From the NCBI GenBank assembly GCA_945483525.1, contig CALYRV010000096.1:1-5729 (forward strand): a stretch of DNA of 5,729 nucleotides. Direction: 5' to 3'. Shown in pieces: positions 1-5,729 of this stretch (its first letter is position 1; the number at the start of each line of letters is the position of its first letter). This DNA is from an uncultured Verrucomicrobiota bacterium. Lineage in GTDB: Bacteria; Verrucomicrobiota; Kiritimatiellia; RFP12; UBA1067. Below the pieces are notes generated by a model. The model made no database searches. It was not told the origin of the DNA and worked only from the letters and a program-made list of their open reading frames with translations. The position numbers were made by a program, and so were the translations under genes.

Positions 1-83
1 GCCGCTTCCCTGGTCCAGCGGAAACGCCTTGTTCTTCTCCGCCCCGGGATAGACCACGACCGTGCGAGAGACCGTCCCGGGCA
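1..83. repeat. Copy 1 of a near-identical coding repeat (partner at 4364-4446)
   Basis: This segment matches 4364-4446 in the same orientation. The first 55 bases are identical, with single mismatches at positions 56, 67 and 79, and similarity ends after position 83. Position 56 changes Val to Glu; the other two changes are silent. The match reaches the window edge, so its true length is unknown. It encodes the mature N-terminal segment shared by the two paralogues, which points to recent duplication or gene conversion. Confidence 0.95.
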
Positions 84-192
84 CCACGGGAACAGGACCT
101 GGCAGCTCAACGGCCGACGCAAGGTGCGCCCAAGCCATCGCCGCGACAACAGCGAGCTTTTGCGCAAATCCAGCTATCAACAAAGACCTCAT
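1..192 (-). CDS. Secreted protein, paralogue of the 580-residue protein (N-terminus only, cut by window edge)
   Basis: Only the first 64 residues are visible; the reading frame is still open at position 1. It begins MRSLLIAGFAQKLAVVAAMA, a Sec-type signal peptide with a likely cleavage after an Ala-Ser-Ala site near residue 31. The following mature segment (about residues 37-64) is almost identical to residues 32-59 of the protein encoded at 2798-4540: 26 of 28 residues match, including VYPGAEKNKAFPLDQGSG. The signal peptides themselves differ. The start codon overlaps the stop of the preceding TPR gene as ATGA (192-189), which fixes the start and suggests coupling by termination-reinitiation; the only upstream purine run (AGAAAGATAGA) is a weak ribosome binding site. 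The missing C-terminus could carry a different domain from its paralogue. Function is not known; secretion is well supported. Confidence 0.85.
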   Translation of the reverse strand, partial: MRSLLIAGFAQKLAVVAAMAWAHLASAVELPGPVPVVPGTVSRTVVVYPGAEKNKAFPLDQGSG

Positions 193-2153
193 TCTATCTT
201 TCTGTTCCTTATGAACCGTCCGTATTCAAAATCGGCTATGCGACGGACGCGATCCGTCTTGCAGATCTTCAGGAATCGCATCCGCGCCTCCGCCGCCTCA
301 TCCCACTTTCCGGTCATCACGTAAAGCGACATCAGGTTATACATGGCGCGTTCCGCAATCAACGACCCCTGGTATTCGTCCGCTGCCCTTTTCAGGCATC
401 GCACGGAGTTCTTGTCATCGTTCAGGGCCCCGGCGTAAATTGTACCAAGCCGAAGCAACGCCAACGCAGACAGATCGCATCGCCCGGCGGACTTGACCAA
501 AGACTCGTAGGCGTCACGTGCCTTCGCATATTCACGCAGTCGCGCCAGGCATCTGGCCACCTGCATCCTGGCCGAAAGAACGCACTCCCTTTCCACCCCC
601 TTTGCAGCGACCACCTTGCCGTACTCCTTCATCGCCACACCGTAGTCCCCGGACGCGAACAGGACATCAGCCGTCCGCATGCGCCGGACCGTGTCCTTGA
701 CGCTTTTCCGTACAGGACGCGCAAGCAGCGCCAGCGCCTCTATCCGATTCCTCAACGCCAAATCCTCCTTCGCGGGTCTGATCGACGCAAGCACGGTCTG
801 CGCCTCCTTCGGCTTCCCGCAGATGATCAGGCAGGAGACAATGCGCAGGACCGTCGCCTCGTCCTCCTTGCGGAAAGTCCCGTTCGCGTCCGCAGTAATC
901 AGCTTCTGGTATCGCTCTCCCGCGCCCTGGTAGTCCGCAAGGTCCTCGAAGCAGATCCGAGCGGCGAGCCGCCGCGCCGCATCCCTTGGCACGTCCTTCC
1001 TATCAAGTGCCGCGATCCTGTCGCATTCGGCGATCGCCTCCGCATATCGCCCCTGACCTCGCAACCTGATGGCGACATCCAGAGTTTCCGGCTTCTCGGC
1101 CTTTTTCGCCGCCAGCGCCCGCTTGGCCTCCTCGGTCTTTTTCCTTTTCAGGTCCGCCAGCGCCTTGTTGACCTCCGGCGTGGTGTAGACCTCTCGCCAA
1201 AGACCCGACCTCTCGACAAAGGCGCAAACCTCATCCAGGCGTTTCGCGGAAATCAGCGCGTCGAACACCATCTTGCAGACGTGACCGTGCCACTTGGAAT
1301 CAGGATATGTCCGAAGGAACGCCTCCCCTCGCGCCATTACATCGTCCGTCCTGCCGGGACGGGACGCGAACATCGAGACCACCTTGTACTGAACCGATTC
1401 GAGGTTGCAGTCCTTGAACTCGCTCGCACGATTGTAGAGCGAAAGCGCCTTGTCCCATTTCCCCTGTAGTAAATATTGATCCGCCAGTTTATCCCAGAAG
1501 ATCCACGCGCCGCACCCGTCCGGGGTGTGCGCGGCCAGATGCTCGGCAAGGGATTGGCTGTAGGCAAAAACTCGCACCAGCTCACCGGCCGATTGCGCGT
1601 CGGCCCTTCCCCCCTTCAGGACGTTTCGCCCGACGATTTGCACCGCGTTGCTGATGCCGGGGGCGTACTGGACCTTGTACGCCTTGAACGACTTCAGCGC
1701 CTGTTGCCAGTTGCACGCGAAGAGCTGCTTCTCCAACTCCCGCGTCGTGACCCACGCGGAAAAGCCGCCGCCGCGGAACTTGGCGGACGACTCTCGGATA
1801 AAACGGTCGAGGTCGCCCGTGTGCAGGGTCTGCGCGATGTCCCTCTCATACCGCATCCTGTACGCCGCCTCGACATACTTCGCGTCCTTCCCGACCGGAT
1901 CCAACGCACACAGCTTCCGAAGTGCCTTCGTGCGCAGGACCTCGTCCCCGAGCCGTTCGGCGCAGATTGCGGACCGGAGGATCACATAGCCGCGCTCGCC
2001 AATCTGGCACTTCTCGCAGGATGCATACCCCTTCAGCGCCTCGGCATAGCGTTTCTCCGCAAACAGCTTGTCCACGACGGCAAGGTCGGGAAGCGCCGCC
2101 GAGAGAAGCGAAGGGACGAATAATAACACTAAATAAAGCAATAACTTACACAT
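189..2153 (-). CDS. Secreted tetratricopeptide-repeat (TPR) protein
   Basis: A 654-residue protein beginning MCKLLLYLVLLFVPSLLSAA, a signal peptide with cleavage near residue 19-20 and no lipobox. The rest is helical with many TPR-like units. The clearest are at about residues 27-45 (FAEKRYAEALKGY), 221-246 (LLQGKWDKALSLYNRA), 364-382 (GQGRYAEAIAECDRI), 494-516 (FASGDYGVAMKEYGKV), 528-552 (REYAKARDAYESL) and 600-628 (TGKWDEAAEARMRFL). A Lys/Ala-rich stretch at about 335-356 looks like a charged linker between two solenoids. TPR proteins are protein-interaction scaffolds, and periplasmic ones often serve envelope or secretion machinery; no catalytic motif is seen. It starts 22 bases after the HEAT gene stop, with a weak GGTG eight bases before the ATG, and ends in an ATGA overlap with the next gene. 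It is GC-rich (42 of 60 bases at 961-1020), unlike the HEAT gene upstream. The specific partner is unknown. Confidence 0.9.
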   Translation of the reverse strand: MCKLLLYLVLLFVPSLLSAALPDLAVVDKLFAEKRYAEALKGYASCEKCQIGERGYVILRSAICAERLGDEVLRTKALRKLCALDPVGKDAKYVEAAYRMRYERDIAQTLHTGDLDRFIRESSAKFRGGGFSAWVTTRELEKQLFACNWQQALKSFKAYKVQYAPGISNAVQIVGRNVLKGGRADAQSAGELVRVFAYSQSLAEHLAAHTPDGCGAWIFWDKLADQYLLQGKWDKALSLYNRASEFKDCNLESVQYKVVSMFASRPGRTDDVMARGEAFLRTYPDSKWHGHVCKMVFDALISAKRLDEVCAFVERSGLWREVYTTPEVNKALADLKRKKTEEAKRALAAKKAEKPETLDVAIRLRGQGRYAEAIAECDRIAALDRKDVPRDAARRLAARICFEDLADYQGAGERYQKLITADANGTFRKEDEATVLRIVSCLIICGKPKEAQTVLASIRPAKEDLALRNRIEALALLARPVRKSVKDTVRRMRTADVLFASGDYGVAMKEYGKVVAAKGVERECVLSARMQVARCLARLREYAKARDAYESLVKSAGRCDLSALALLRLGTIYAGALNDDKNSVRCLKRAADEYQGSLIAERAMYNLMSLYVMTGKWDEAAEARMRFLKICKTDRVRRIADFEYGRFIRNRKIE

Positions 2154-2175
2154 ATATTAGGCACCAGTAGAAATC

Positions 2176-2808
2176 TCACTTTTCAATAATAGACAAAAGT
2201 AATTCATACTCTTCATCTGGCATAAGTTCTGGCAAGGCATCTCCCGCCCGACCAAGCTTGTCAAGTTGCCGAAATGCTTCGCCACGAACAATGATTGATT
2301 CATCCGACAAGAGTTTCTTTAAGATCCTCTCTCCGCGTTTAGAATCAATCCTTTGTATTTCCTTGGCTGCTTCAATCCGCAAATAGGGATTGCTCTCTTT
2401 CAGAAACGATTCAAGTGCTGCAAGATTCTTGCGCGATTCATCATGCCGAGCGGTTTTCCAGATGGGCGACATCCGGGCAAACGCCCGAGACATCAGATCT
2501 CCACCGACTCCATTTGCCTCAATCCGCGCGTAAAGATTCGTCTCGCTGTCTTTGCTTTGAGCAACAATCCATGTTGCCAACGAAACAACGACGCCATTGC
2601 TGCATGAGAGGGATTTTTCAATGTCACGGCATTCCGAAACATTAATCCTTCCATGCGAAGAAACGGATGCAAGGATTTCCTTAAGGCGCGGGATTTTTTT
2701 GGACTCTTCAAAGTCCATGGGTTTAGCCGCAACTACAGCCGAATAAGCAGCAGACAAAAGTACCGCCGCCCACACGATCAACTCTCTTTTCACATCCTTA
2801 ATCGTCAT
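2176..2808 (-). CDS. Small secreted protein with HEAT-like repeats
   Basis: The chosen start gives 210 residues beginning MTIKDVKRELIVWAAVLLSA, a signal peptide with cleavage near residues 26-29 (SAVVAA/KP). A longer frame reaches 2910, but its first 34 residues lack signal-peptide character and lie inside the upstream gene, while AAAGGA sits five bases before the 2808 ATG. The C-terminal half holds two HEAT-like helical hairpins at about residues 129-155 (PYLRIEAAKEIQRI) and 160-187 (SIIVRGEAFRQLDKLG), the usual acidic/Val-Arg pattern of such repeats. Residues 40-125 have no recognised domain; two cysteines (60 and 69) could form a disulfide. HEAT repeats bind proteins and are not catalytic. 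The gene overlaps the end of the metallopeptidase gene by 11 bases (ATGACGATTAA) and shares its AT-rich composition. I infer a partner, chaperone or inhibitor of that protein; the evidence is context only. Confidence 0.85.
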   Translation of the reverse strand: MTIKDVKRELIVWAAVLLSAAYSAVVAAKPMDFEESKKIPRLKEILASVSSHGRINVSECRDIEKSLSCSNGVVVSLATWIVAQSKDSETNLYARIEANGVGGDLMSRAFARMSPIWKTARHDESRKNLAALESFLKESNPYLRIEAAKEIQRIDSKRGERILKKLLSDESIIVRGEAFRQLDKLGRAGDALPELMPDEEYELLLSIIEK

Positions 2809-4540
2809 ACTTATCCTTTGTTTTATGTTGCATTCCAGGGTCTCCCCAGTCTTTGGAGTGATCGCCCTTAGCATCTTTGTGGCGCTGACAATTCCAGTCC
2901 TCAAAGTCATTTATAATGCCACCAGGACGATTTGGAGTTGGCGTATTAGGATTTTGCCAGTCATAAAGGTCTGTCGCATTATCATACACACCATTCAAAT
3001 TGATGTCTTCTATCCTATTCTGAATTCTATCCCCGTCCTTGTCGTCCTGCGGGTTGTTACCTCCTCTATGCGCCATCCATGTCGTCACATTATTACCCCA
3101 CAGATCAAGCCAATCTTTGTAATGTTGCGACTCATGTATAACTGTCCATGAAAAATTATCAATCCCGTCAAGAGGATTATTAACGCCATACGGCGCACTA
3201 TAAGACACCGAATCGCCAACGCTTAAGCAAATTGTTTGCGTACCTGGATAAAATCCCGAGCTATTGCCATACACAAACCTTGGACTTGGATTCCCTAACG
3301 GAGAAACGGTCTGTAGCCAATAATACATCCAGTTTGGCCAGCTTGCATTTCCAGAGTTCGAAGGATGGTTAATCTCATTCTTCGGAAAGAACACCTCATA
3401 ATCGTTCTTGTCACACACATGGGCACCGTAGGAAATCTTCGCCACCTTCTTCCCGAAATCCGAATTTTGGGCTGGCAACCCCGTGAACGTAACGGTGGCC
3501 TTGAGGAATCCGTTGTCCGCGACGGCCTTTCCTCCGGGATTGTTGTTTGCCCATTTCATCGTCGACGCTCCAATGGCGTCAACCGAAAACACGCAATCTT
3601 TAGCAACTTTATCCGCCGCTTGCGCAGGCCTAACTTTGGCTTTGAGTTCCATCGTCAGAACGCCAGGGTTGGCAGGTGAAAATGTAAATTCGTTCTGCCC
3701 ATCACCCGAATCGTCTGGCGCATTGACAGGATCCCCGTCAGGCGTAACAAGCTCAATCTTCACGCAACAGGCATGCACGTAGTCGACCGCCCTTTCGCCG
3801 TTGACGTTGTCCGGCTCGCCCTCGAGCGTAAACTTCACGTCTGGCGCAGGTTCGAGCGCCTCGACCAGAAGTGTTTTCGACGCCCCCTGCATGATCGAGA
3901 ATTTATGCCCGCTGCGAATCTCAGCAGTCCCATCGTGTACCTTGACCTTGTTCGCATTGTCCCATGAGAGCGTCACATCCGACGACGAGATGTTGAAGTC
4001 ATCCTTGGGCCCATAGACGATGAGCGAACCAAAATCGGCTCTGTTTGGCGAAACGAGGATTGCCGCGGGAACAAGATCCTCGGCAAATTCCTTCGCCGCC
4101 TCACCGTGCTTCGCGTCCCAGTCAAGATTCACCTTGGGAACCGTCACGAGGAATTCCGGCAACTTGACATCCCCCTTGCCGTTTCCCGTCGCCGGCTTGT
4201 ACAACTCGCCCTTGACAACGACATACTCATTCGGGGCGTAGCCATAAGACATGTAGTACTCGTAATCGCTCACCTTGTACCAAAGGGTCTGGTCGTCGCT
4301 CGCCTCAATGTCAGAATGGCGTATCCGCCACGGATCTTCCGGATCAAGGTGCAGGTCGCACATGCCGCTTCCCTGGTCCAGCGGAAACGCCTTGTTCTTC
4401 TCCGCCCCGGGATAGACCTCGACCGTGCGGGAGACCGTCCCAGGCAGCGCCTGTCCAAACGCGGTCATCGTCGGCAAGGCCGCGAGCGCGACCCGCAGCA
4501 ACGCGGCACAAAGATTGCACGTCACATTCTCCTGCTTCAT
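2798..4540 (-). CDS. Secreted multidomain protein with C-terminal HExxH putative metallopeptidase and EF-hand-like calcium loops
   Basis: A 580-residue protein with an N-terminal signal peptide (residues 1 to about 31, cleavage near GQA/LP). Residues 32-59 are the segment shared with the paralogue at 1-192. Residues 60 to about 370 are beta-rich with two or three Ig-like-looking stretches (for example 260-305 and 315-372) and no catalytic motif. The last 200 residues carry HESQH at 469-473, the HExxH zinc-binding and catalytic signature (His469, Glu470, His473), inside the hydrophobic context SWTVIHESQHYKDW. The third ligand is uncertain; Asp476, His491 and Glu511 are candidates. Residues 500-511 (DKDGDRIQNRIE) fit a 12-residue EF-hand/TSP3-type calcium loop, followed by a second Asp/Asn-rich loop at 512-524 and a highly charged tail. 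Likely role: an exported calcium-stabilised protease; substrate unknown. The start lacks a good Shine-Dalgarno. Base composition falls sharply near residue 373. It is probably the first gene of the operon. Confidence 0.85.
   Translation of the reverse strand: MKQENVTCNLCAALLRVALAALPTMTAFGQALPGTVSRTVEVYPGAEKNKAFPLDQGSGMCDLHLDPEDPWRIRHSDIEASDDQTLWYKVSDYEYYMSYGYAPNEYVVVKGELYKPATGNGKGDVKLPEFLVTVPKVNLDWDAKHGEAAKEFAEDLVPAAILVSPNRADFGSLIVYGPKDDFNISSSDVTLSWDNANKVKVHDGTAEIRSGHKFSIMQGASKTLLVEALEPAPDVKFTLEGEPDNVNGERAVDYVHACCVKIELVTPDGDPVNAPDDSGDGQNEFTFSPANPGVLTMELKAKVRPAQAADKVAKDCVFSVDAIGASTMKWANNNPGGKAVADNGFLKATVTFTGLPAQNSDFGKKVAKISYGAHVCDKNDYEVFFPKNEINHPSNSGNASWPNWMYYWLQTVSPLGNPSPRFVYGNSSGFYPGTQTICLSVGDSVSYSAPYGVNNPLDGIDNFSWTVIHESQHYKDWLDLWGNNVTTWMAHRGGNNPQDDKDGDRIQNRIEDINLNGVYDNATDLYDWQNPNTPTPNRPGGIINDFEDWNCQRHKDAKGDHSKDWGDPGMQHKTKDKYDD
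2814..2819 (-). promoter_or_regulatory. Ribosome binding site of the HEAT-like gene
   Basis: The minus strand reads AAAGGA, then TAAGT, then the ATG at 2808. This is the clearest Shine-Dalgarno sequence in the window, and it decides the start of the HEAT-like gene in favour of 2808 over the longer frame from 2910. It lies inside the last codons of the upstream gene. Confidence 0.75.
4364..4446. repeat. Copy 2 of a near-identical coding repeat (partner at 1-83)
   Basis: This is the partner of the segment at window positions 1-83, matching 80 of 83 bases in direct orientation. It encodes the mature N-terminal segment of the 580-residue protein, just after its signal peptide. Sequence on the signal-peptide side (4447 onward) is unrelated between the copies, so the repeat ends abruptly there. 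Confidence 0.95.
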
Positions 4541-4641
4541 GTTATTTGAACTTTACCGCTTTTTCACTGTTGAAAATCCAGGACCTCCGGTATCGCCTTG
4601 CGCACCCTGCGATGCGTGAAACAACACCTTTAGACTATGGG

Positions 4642-4647
4642 TATAAT
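4642..4647 (+). promoter_or_regulatory. Possible upstream -10 box for the rightward gene
   Basis: The plus strand reads a perfect TATAAT here, overlapping by five bases the -10 box of the leftward promoter because TATAATA is nearly symmetric. No convincing -35 is seen 16-18 bases upstream. If used, it would give the rightward gene a leader of about 60 bases, but without a Shine-Dalgarno before the ATG. Confidence 0.3.
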
Positions 4648-4671
4648 AGCACAATCGCAGCACGAAAGCAA
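4643..4671 (-). promoter_or_regulatory. Predicted sigma-70-type promoter for the minus-strand operon
   Basis: On the minus strand, TTGCTT (4671-4666) is followed by a 17-base spacer and TATTAT (4648-4643). A TG one base before the -10 makes it an extended -10. Transcription would start near 4636, giving a leader of roughly 95 bases before the ATG at 4540. It is the best promoter match on this strand of the intergenic region, and no comparable promoter was noticed between the operon genes. Confidence 0.6.
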
Positions 4672-4674
4672 TCG

Positions 4675-4702
4675 GAAAGTTTGGTATCTGAAAGTTTGGT
4701 AT
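4675..4702. repeat. 13-base tandem direct repeat at the rightward promoter
   Basis: GAAAGTTTGGTAT occurs at 4675-4687 and again at 4690-4702, a 15-base period. The second copy runs into the TATAAT of the rightward promoter. It may be a paired operator site or a duplicated promoter core; the first copy continues as TATCTG, a poor -10. Confidence 0.85.
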
Positions 4703-4705
4703 AAT
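4697..4705 (+). promoter_or_regulatory. Extended -10 promoter, probably giving a leaderless mRNA
   Basis: TGGTATAAT is a perfect extended -10 element. The expected start of transcription, 6-8 bases after the last T, falls at 4712-4714, on or just before the ATG at 4714. The -35 region (around 4677-4682) is poor, which an extended -10 can offset. There is no Shine-Dalgarno before the ATG, consistent with leaderless initiation. Confidence 0.55.
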
Positions 4706-4713
4706 ATGCAGTC

Positions 4714-5729
4714 ATGTATTCGGATCATTCCAGTACATCTACCGAACTTCCGGCTGGAGAACTTGCAGAAGCCGTCGCGGCCTGCCGCAAGCTGGACCGT
4801 CGGCTGGACATGTACTACAAGTTCGCCTCGCCGACGGCGCGGCGCTTCGTCGAGCTCGGTTTCTACTCCAATCACTTTGGCGAACGGACTGATCCCGCGC
4901 TCTATGCCCGCTGCCGCGACGCCATCGCCCCGACACTGACCGAAACCGACATCCTCTATCTGCTCCGCTTCGAAAGCGATCCCGACACCAAGGCCTATCT
5001 GCACGGTCTCCTGACGCAGCTTCATGCGCCCAAGCCACAGGCTGCGCCGGAGCCACAACCCACACCCGTTTCCCCCAAGTCCACGTCCAAGCCGCGATTC
5101 CCTGCCAAGCGGAAGAAGAAAGCCCAGCGGAGATTGGCACAAAGATGGTCCGCTGGACAAGACTCCTCCGGCGGCATCTTCGGACCGAAGACTCTTGCGG
5201 TGCTGTCCGTCGTCAGCCTCGTCCTCGTCATCGGCGGCATCCGGGCCTACCTCAACGACTTGCGGGAAACCGAAACCGCGCAGCTCACGACAAGCGTCGA
5301 CGATGACTTCACGCCGCTGCCCGACACACAGCCCAAACAGCAGAAGAAGAGACTCGTGTCCCGTCCGAAGCCGACCGTCCAGACCACGACCGATCTCCCC
5401 GTCGTCGCTGAAGCGGCGCCTGTTGTCGTTGCCCAAACGATCGAAGACCTGTCACCAACGAACGACACGCCGGTCATTGTGGCGAAAACATCGAAGAAGC
5501 AAAAGCTCGTCCTCACGGACGGCACGCGCATCCGCACGCGTCCGGACGGGACGATTGAAGTGCCGCGCACATTCTCCTATGCCGGCGCCGGTCTCAAGAA
5601 GCCCTTCTGGATCTATGACCGACAGCTGGAGAAGTCCGGCCGCATCGAGCACGAAGCCCGCGCCGAGAAGGCCGCCCGCGACAAGTGGAAGGCCCTCTAC
5701 GACGAGGCTATCTCACTTCACGAACAGGA
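4714..5729 (+). CDS. Unrecognised single-pass membrane protein (N-terminal 338 residues, runs off window)
   Basis: The frame from ATG 4714 is open to the window end: 338 complete codons, GC-rich throughout. Residues 14-103 are helix-rich (RFVELGFYSNHF, TETDILYLLRFE) and match no family I know. Residues 104-130 are Pro/Lys/Gln-rich. A basic cluster (KRKKKAQRR, 132-140) precedes one hydrophobic segment at about 160-176 (TLAVLSVVSLVLVIGGI), so by the positive-inside rule the N-terminus should be cytoplasmic and the C-terminal part outside. Residues 180-262 are a low-complexity Thr/Pro/Val/Lys-rich linker, then DGTRIRTRPDGTIEVPRTF at 269-287 and a charged helical stretch to the end. There is no signal peptide. 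It is transcribed away from the operon, with 173 bases between the two start codons. ATG 4714 was chosen from the promoter position; Met33 is the next in-frame ATG and also lacks a ribosome binding site. Function unknown. Confidence 0.75.
   Translation, partial: MYSDHSSTSTELPAGELAEAVAACRKLDRRLDMYYKFASPTARRFVELGFYSNHFGERTDPALYARCRDAIAPTLTETDILYLLRFESDPDTKAYLHGLLTQLHAPKPQAAPEPQPTPVSPKSTSKPRFPAKRKKKAQRRLAQRWSAGQDSSGGIFGPKTLAVLSVVSLVLVIGGIRAYLNDLRETETAQLTTSVDDDFTPLPDTQPKQQKKRLVSRPKPTVQTTTDLPVVAEAAPVVVAQTIEDLSPTNDTPVIVAKTSKKQKLVLTDGTRIRTRPDGTIEVPRTFSYAGAGLKKPFWIYDRQLEKSGRIEHEARAEKAARDKWKALYDEAISLHEQ

Larger units (their letters stand above)
2110..3420. other. AT-rich segment inside a GC-rich operon (candidate exchanged cassette)
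   Basis: Hand counts of single 60-base rows show the shift: 37 of 60 G+C at 3481-3540 and 35 of 60 at 4081-4140, against 23 of 60 at 3361-3420, 21 of 60 at 3121-3180, 25 of 60 at 2641-2700 and 29 of 60 at 2401-2460; then 42 of 60 at 961-1020. The segment covers the peptidase region of the 580-residue gene, the whole HEAT-like gene and the signal-peptide codons of the TPR gene. The edges are approximate. No flanking repeats or integrase genes were seen. Confidence 0.6.

Noticed and set aside
1476..2123. 215-codon open frame on the plus strand
   Set aside because: It is antisense to the TPR gene, whose signal peptide, repeats and operon junctions are convincing; the product is Arg/Leu/Pro-rich without recognisable features.
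2809..2910. Extended N-terminus of the HEAT-like gene starting at 2910
   Set aside because: The extra 34 residues have no signal-peptide character, overlap the upstream gene in another frame, and the 2808 ATG has a good ribosome binding site followed by a typical signal peptide.
4106..4549. 147-codon open frame on the plus strand
   Set aside because: It is antisense to the start of the 580-residue gene and has Arg-rich shadow composition; its end overlaps the true start codon region without its own signals.
4590..4615. Possible hairpin in the operon leader (ATCGC at 4592-4596 with GCGAT at 4609-4613)
   Set aside because: The stem is only five clean base pairs with a 12-base loop, extended only past a mismatch on the transcribed strand, and has no U-tract. 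It is not enough to call a riboswitch or terminator.
4575..4640. Small RNA or riboswitch in the leader of the operon
   Set aside because: No conserved riboswitch core or terminator was recognised; the region is short and only its promoter is supported.
4630..5436. 268-codon open frame on the minus strand
   Set aside because: It lies antisense to the rightward membrane-protein gene, runs through its promoter, and its product is Gly/Arg-rich with no domain pattern, as expected for a shadow of GC-rich coding sequence.

Overview
The window looks like part of a Gram-negative-type bacterial genome of moderately high GC. All four readable N-termini on the minus strand carry Sec-type signal peptides, the initiation signals are weak, and the genes are large, secreted and poorly characterised. 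This resembles uncultured gut Verrucomicrobiota/Kiritimatiellota genomes, but no taxonomic marker is present, so that is a low-confidence guess. No RNA genes, CRISPR arrays, transposases or integrases were seen.

Positions 1-4540 hold one tightly packed minus-strand operon, transcribed right to left. Its order is: a 580-residue secreted protein with an HExxH metallopeptidase motif and EF-hand-like calcium loops (4540-2798); a small secreted protein with HEAT-like repeats (2808-2176); a 654-residue secreted TPR protein (2153-189); and the N-terminus of a second protein that starts like the first (192-1, cut by the window edge). The junctions are an 11-base overlap, a 22-base gap and a 4-base ATGA overlap, which suggests co-transcription and translational coupling. 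The two family members share 80 of 83 bases over the segment just after their signal peptides.

The operon is a compositional mosaic. The TPR gene and the N-terminal two thirds of the 580-residue gene are GC-rich (hand counts of 58-70% in sample 60-base rows). The C-terminal peptidase region of that gene and the HEAT gene behind it are much more AT-rich (35-48%). The break, near position 3420, falls at a plausible domain boundary. A conserved secreted N-terminus, an exchangeable C-terminal enzymatic domain, an overlapping small secreted partner and a following paralogue together resemble polymorphic effector/inhibitor loci. That reading is inference, and it is the most interesting point in the window.

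Positions 4541-4713 are a 173-base divergent intergenic region. It holds a good minus-strand promoter for the operon and an extended -10 element placed so that the rightward transcript would start at or almost at its ATG (candidate leaderless mRNA). A 13-base direct repeat overlaps that -10.

Positions 4714-5729 encode, on the plus strand, the first 338 residues of an unrecognised single-pass membrane protein that runs off the window.
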